From NCBI GenBank assembly GCA_030610025.1, contig JAUWSP010000088.1, positions 1 to 8,595 of the forward strand: a stretch of DNA of 8,595 nt. The letters are read 5' to 3'. This stretch comes from Acidobacteriota bacterium (GTDB taxonomy: Bacteria > Acidobacteriota > Thermoanaerobaculia > Multivoradales > JAHEKO01). This document shows, piece by piece, positions 5,273-8,595 of the stretch (positions are counted from its first letter, which is position 1; each line of letters starts with the position of its first letter). The position numbers were made by a program, and so were the translations under genes. Under the pieces are notes generated by a model. That model searched no databases. It was not told the DNA's origin and worked only from the letters and a program-made list of their open reading frames with translations.

Positions 5273-7290
5273 GGCTCCGTTTCCCCATTGGTGCTCTCTT
5301 CGGACACCAATCGATTTTCACTCCTGACTCGCGCCGTTCCGGTGACAAAGTCGTAGAGCAGCTCCTTGCCCTGGATCCGCCCACCCTTGCCGTCGATCAT
5401 CACGACCGGGTTCCCAGTCACCGTAGCGCGGTCGTCGTCTGGACGATAGACCATTCGGTCCCCCGTCACCACATGGCCGGTCTCACCATCCTCCAGGCGG
5501 GCCGATTCCAAACAGATGATCTCGTCGAACTCGTCATCTTCACTGAGATGAGCCTGGATCTCCTGGCAGAGCATGATTCTCTTCGCTTGAACTGCGCGCG
5601 CATCGCCCGAGTAGGTGAGGATCTTCTCGCTCTGATCGTAAACCAGGTGACTGGCCGTGACCTCCAGCGGTTCCGCGGGAAGCCTGGTCGCAACCTCGCC
5701 CTCGGAATCTGCATCGCCCTCCGCCGGCCGCCAGACGGTCTTGACGCCACCCGACGCGATGAGGCGGGACGTCGCCAACTCCCCCGTCAGCTCATCGGCC
5801 AACATGAAGTTCTCGCCTTGCCAGGCTCGAACATCACCGGTAAAGGAGACCGTCTCCGCGAGGTCGGACCAGACGGCTTGTTTGGCCTCGATCCGAATCG
5901 GTTCCCCTGTCGTCGAGCCTCCGAGTGAAGCGCCAGCTCCCGAGCCCTGGTGCAAGATCGCCTTGGCGGGCTCGCTGGCGCGTACCTCCTTCCTCTGACT
6001 GTCGTAGACGATCTGCGGCGCTCTGAGCTCTCCTTGCTCCCGGATCACCCAGGCAGGATCCCCCGTCAAGGCGACCTCGCTCTCGGGATCGGCCATATCG
6101 ACCCGACTGCCGGTCGCCTGCAGGGCATCTTCATGCAGCTCGACGTCGCCCTCCAGACGGAAGGATCCGAGCTCTCCATTTGCGAAGTTGGCGACCGCCG
6201 TGTCGCCGCAGGCTCTCCGTAAAATCACCTCGGGCTCGACATCCACGAATTCGTCCATAACGACGTTATCGGTGCCCTGAGCCTGTCTCAGATCACCGTC
6301 GACAAAGTCCGCTACCAGATAGTCTGCTTTGATCCGACGTCGGAGGCCTGAGGCGTCCTTCACTGACAGAGCCGCTGGGCCGTAGGGGCCTCTCAGGAGC
6401 TCCGCTCTCTTGGGAACCTCTGGATCGCCTTCCAGGGTCACCGAGAGCTCTCGGCCTTCGAAGCTGACATTGCTGGTGGACCCGTCCTCTACCGCTTGCC
6501 TCACACCGCCGAAAACATCCCAGCGGGCCTGGATGAACTCGATTCTCCTTTCGTCCTCAGAAAGGGTTACGCTGATCCTTCTGGCTCGCAGGTAGTCATC
6601 CCCTCTGCGCAGCTTCACACTGCCTTCAGCACGCAACAGGTGACGATCTCGCTCGAAGGCGAATCGTCGGCACTGAAGAGACATCGGGCTGGCATCGCCA
6701 GGCAGGGTCTCCACCTCGACCTTGCCGGCCAGGATGAAGATGTTGCGCCCCGGGGTAATCCGCAGCCTCTCGGCTCTACCCCGGAAGCGCTCCAGGAATC
6801 GAAATCGAACCGGCGACGAGCTGACAATCAACCTTCCGTCATCGACCAGCTCCAACCCGTCGGCTGTCAGGTAGACGCCCTGGGGGCCCGTGAAGCGAAC
6901 GTTGCCGCGAAACGATGCCGCCTGGGTCTCCAGGTTGTAGAAAGCGCTGTCGCTGACCAATCTGTATTCCCCTTCATCCTGCCGAATCATCGACAACTCG
7001 ACGCCCTGCAGCTCGTAGTCATCACCTTTCGTCGATAGGACGCGCTGCGCTTTGACATGGATCACCTTCCGACCGCTCCGGCTGACCTCGTAGTCGAAGC
7101 CCTCGCCTGAGAACTGGAGGTCGGTATCGTTACCGTCGAGCAAACTGCCAGTCGAGGAACCGACGGCATCGGGTCGGCCCATTCTGCCCAGGACGTAGAG
7201 CGCCACAACAGACACCAGGAAGCCGATCAAAGCCACCAGCAATGCCCTACGGATGAGACGGACCGGAAGTTCGCGGGGAACCTTAGACAT
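5269..7290 (-). CDS. LptC/OstA-type LPS transport protein, large composite (LptC-like with multiple LptA/OstA repeats)
   Basis: This 673-residue protein probably forms the inner-membrane anchor and part of the periplasmic bridge that carries LPS from LptB2FG to the outer membrane. Residues 1-15 are basic, 16-35 form one membrane segment, and the rest should be periplasmic. Residues about 58-165 look like LptC (FDYEVSRSG, then [12 protein letters not shown] and a GN-V strand). The C-terminal part, about 605-655, reads like LptA/OstA ([20 protein letters not shown], then [11 protein letters not shown]). Between them are more beta-rich segments with recurring G-[NDS]-x-x turns near 129, 223, 381, 410, 485, 562 and 626. 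E. coli LptC and LptA are about 190 and 185 residues, so this protein is far longer than both combined. Four cysteines (207, 361, 575, 593) could form disulfides. The ATG at 7290 overlaps the recJ stop by 8 bases; the TGA overlaps the lptB ATG (ATGA). No separate lptA lies before lptB. The family is clear; a true functional LptC-LptA fusion is inference. Confidence 0.85.
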   Translation of the reverse strand: MSKVPRELPVRLIRRALLVALIGFLVSVVALYVLGRMGRPDAVGSSTGSLLDGNDTDLQFSGEGFDYEVSRSGRKVIHVKAQRVLSTKGDDYELQGVELSMIRQDEGEYRLVSDSAFYNLETQAASFRGNVRFTGPQGVYLTADGLELVDDGRLIVSSSPVRFRFLERFRGRAERLRITPGRNIFILAGKVEVETLPGDASPMSLQCRRFAFERDRHLLRAEGSVKLRRGDDYLRARRISVTLSEDERRIEFIQARWDVFGGVRQAVEDGSTSNVSFEGRELSVTLEGDPEVPKRAELLRGPYGPAALSVKDASGLRRRIKADYLVADFVDGDLRQAQGTDNVVMDEFVDVEPEVILRRACGDTAVANFANGELGSFRLEGDVELHEDALQATGSRVDMADPESEVALTGDPAWVIREQGELRAPQIVYDSQRKEVRASEPAKAILHQGSGAGASLGGSTTGEPIRIEAKQAVWSDLAETVSFTGDVRAWQGENFMLADELTGELATSRLIASGGVKTVWRPAEGDADSEGEVATRLPAEPLEVTASHLVYDQSEKILTYSGDARAVQAKRIMLCQEIQAHLSEDDEFDEIICLESARLEDGETGHVVTGDRMVYRPDDDRATVTGNPVVMIDGKGGRIQGKELLYDFVTGTARVRSENRLVSEESTNGETEP

Positions 7291-8595
7291 CTTCAGTCAT
7301 TCTATGCGTCGCGGGGTCATCCTGCTCACTGGACTCGTTCGAGGGTTTCCAGGCTCGGGCATCGACCAGGCGAAGGACGGGCCGCCGGGTGTAGCTGTCC
7401 TCTTCCAGACACCCCAGCACCTCGAACGAGCCTTCCAGCTCCCCGGCTCGTTCCTGCCACCCCCAGCCCAGCAAGTCGATCGGTGAGCCGTCATCTCCCT
7501 GGGCCGCCATTCCCAGGTGGCCCTTGCCGAAGAGCCGTGGCCTTCCAGCCGGCCTCAGTGGACCGACACGCAGGAGCGGCTGGGGGTTACCCATGCCGAA
7601 GGGCTCGAGGCTCCGCATCGCTGCCAGCAGGTCGGTCGTCAGCTCGTTGACCGGCACCTCCAGCTCATAGCTCAGGGTCCTGGCGAGAGAGGTCGCATCC
7701 CACAGCTCTGCGGCACTGGACTCCCAGGCAGCTTGCAGCCTGCTCAGGTCCTCGACCGCGATCTTGATGCCAATGGCCTGGGCATGGCCGCCGAATCGAT
7801 CGAGCTCCTGTCGCCAGGTGCTGAGAAACTCGTGAAGATGGATGTCGGCGATACTCCTCCCTGAACCGGTTGCCCACTTCCCCTCAACGCTGAGCAGTAC
7901 CGTGGGCCTGTGCAGTCTTCGGGCGATCCGGCCGGCAGCGATGCCAACGACACCGGGGTGCCAGGACTCGCTCCACGCCACCAGGATCGGGGGGAGAGGA
8001 TCCCGGTCCGCGAAGACCTCCAGAGCCTCCTCGACCACCTGGGTCTCCGCTTGCTGTCGAGACCGATTCCAGTCATCGAGCTCTTTGGCCAGCTCGGCAG
8101 CTCTGACGCGGTCCCTCGTCATCAGCAGCTCGAGTGCCGCGTCCGGTCGTGCCATTCTGCCGGCGGCGTTCAGGCGGGGCCCGAGTCGGTAGCCCACATC
8201 GCTCGAAGCGACCGGCACTTTGACGTCGGCTTTCCGCATGAGCTCCTTCAAGCCCACAGACCGCGTCCGGGCCAGCTCTTCCAGGCCGATCGCAGCGATC
8301 GTTCGGTTCTCACCCACGAGCGGCACCAGGTCGCAGATGGTGCCCAGGCAGGCGATTCGCAGTAGCGCTCCGACCTCGATCGAACGCTGAAAGTGCTCGC
8401 CCACCGCGATGGCCAACTTCAGCGCGACACCCGCCCCGGCCAGATCGGGAAACGGGTATCCACTCGACTGTCGCCTGGGATTGATTTCGATGGCGCCCGG
8501 AATTGCCTCCCCTTCCGGCAGGTGATGGTCCGTGATGACAACGTCGATCCCGTTCTCGAGGGCCTCTTCGACGGCCTTTACGGCCGTAGTCCCAC
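7283..8595 (-). CDS. recJ: Single-stranded-DNA-specific exonuclease RecJ, 5' end outside the window
   Basis: RecJ is a cytoplasmic 5'-3' exonuclease for single-stranded DNA, acting in recombination and repair with two metal ions held by a DHH-family site. The frame is open to the window edge: 436 residues plus a TAA stop are visible from position 8593 down. RecJ is usually about 570 residues, so roughly the first 130, including the DYDxDG metal motif, are missing. In visible-residue numbering, the DHH motif lies at 22-24 (VVITDHHL context), GTICDLVPL at 84-92, RLGPRLNAAGRM at 136-147, WHPGVVGI at 211-218 (start of the DHHA1 part), GSGRSI at 243-248 and FGGHAQAIG at 267-275. LEPFGMGNPQP at 329-339 leads into the C-terminal OB-fold domain. 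A TTG at 8416 is internal, not a start, because conserved RecJ sequence continues upstream of it. The last 8 bases overlap the next gene, so the two are probably translationally coupled. Identification is secure. Confidence 0.96.
   Translation of the reverse strand, partial: GTTAVKAVEEALENGIDVVITDHHLPEGEAIPGAIEINPRRQSSGYPFPDLAGAGVALKLAIAVGEHFQRSIEVGALLRIACLGTICDLVPLVGENRTIAAIGLEELARTRSVGLKELMRKADVKVPVASSDVGYRLGPRLNAAGRMARPDAALELLMTRDRVRAAELAKELDDWNRSRQQAETQVVEEALEVFADRDPLPPILVAWSESWHPGVVGIAAGRIARRLHRPTVLLSVEGKWATGSGRSIADIHLHEFLSTWRQELDRFGGHAQAIGIKIAVEDLSRLQAAWESSAAELWDATSLARTLSYELEVPVNELTTDLLAAMRSLEPFGMGNPQPLLRVGPLRPAGRPRLFGKGHLGMAAQGDDGSPIDLLGWGWQERAGELEGSFEVLGCLEEDSYTRRPVLRLVDARAWKPSNESSEQDDPATHRMTEDV

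Noticed and set aside
7958..7963. Minus-strand TGGCAC, as in a sigma-54 -24 element
   Set aside because: The bases where a TTGC-type -12 element should be do not match, and the hexamer is simply the Trp-His codon pair of the conserved WHPGV motif of RecJ.

Overview
This 8.6 kb window is a single, densely packed minus-strand gene cluster, read from high to low coordinates. The order is recJ (5' end cut off by the window edge), a large LptC/OstA-type gene, lptB, rpoN, hpf, ptsN, hprK, rapZ, and the first 30 codons of a mannose-family PTS EIIA gene that runs off the low end. Junctions are overlaps of 8, 4 and 4 bases, one 0-base join, or gaps of 11, 25, 43 and 45 bases. No stretch over 300 bases lacks a gene. 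I see no internal terminator, tRNA, rRNA, mobile element, CRISPR array or convincing promoter, so the window looks like the interior of one long operon whose promoter and terminator lie outside it.

The sequence is GC-rich and comes from a diderm bacterium that makes LPS (LptB and an LptC/OstA protein). The run lptB-rpoN-hpf-ptsN is a classic Gram-negative arrangement. A full-length HPr kinase/phosphorylase, RapZ and an EIIA-Man gene directly after it resemble the regulatory PTS clusters of Desulfobacterota, Myxococcota and Acidobacteriota more than those of enterobacteria. I lean towards one of these phyla, with Acidobacteriota a reasonable guess. This placement is inference from gene order and protein style only.

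Three functional blocks share the cluster. The first is DNA repair (RecJ). The second is export of LPS across the periplasm: an inner-membrane-anchored LptC-like protein with a long chain of OstA-type repeats, plus the LptB ATPase. The third is nutrient and stress regulation: sigma-54, a ribosome hibernation factor, EIIA-Ntr, HPr kinase/phosphorylase, the nucleotide-binding protein RapZ, and EIIA-Man. The regulatory block has the parts of a signalling PTS in which HPr and EI, probably encoded just beyond the low-coordinate edge, would phosphorylate PtsN and EIIA-Man while HprK controls HPr on a serine.

Most of the window is well-known biology. The most unusual item is the 673-residue LptC/OstA composite gene, which sits where separate lptC and lptA genes would be expected. 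I did not find a clear, previously undescribed multi-gene system.
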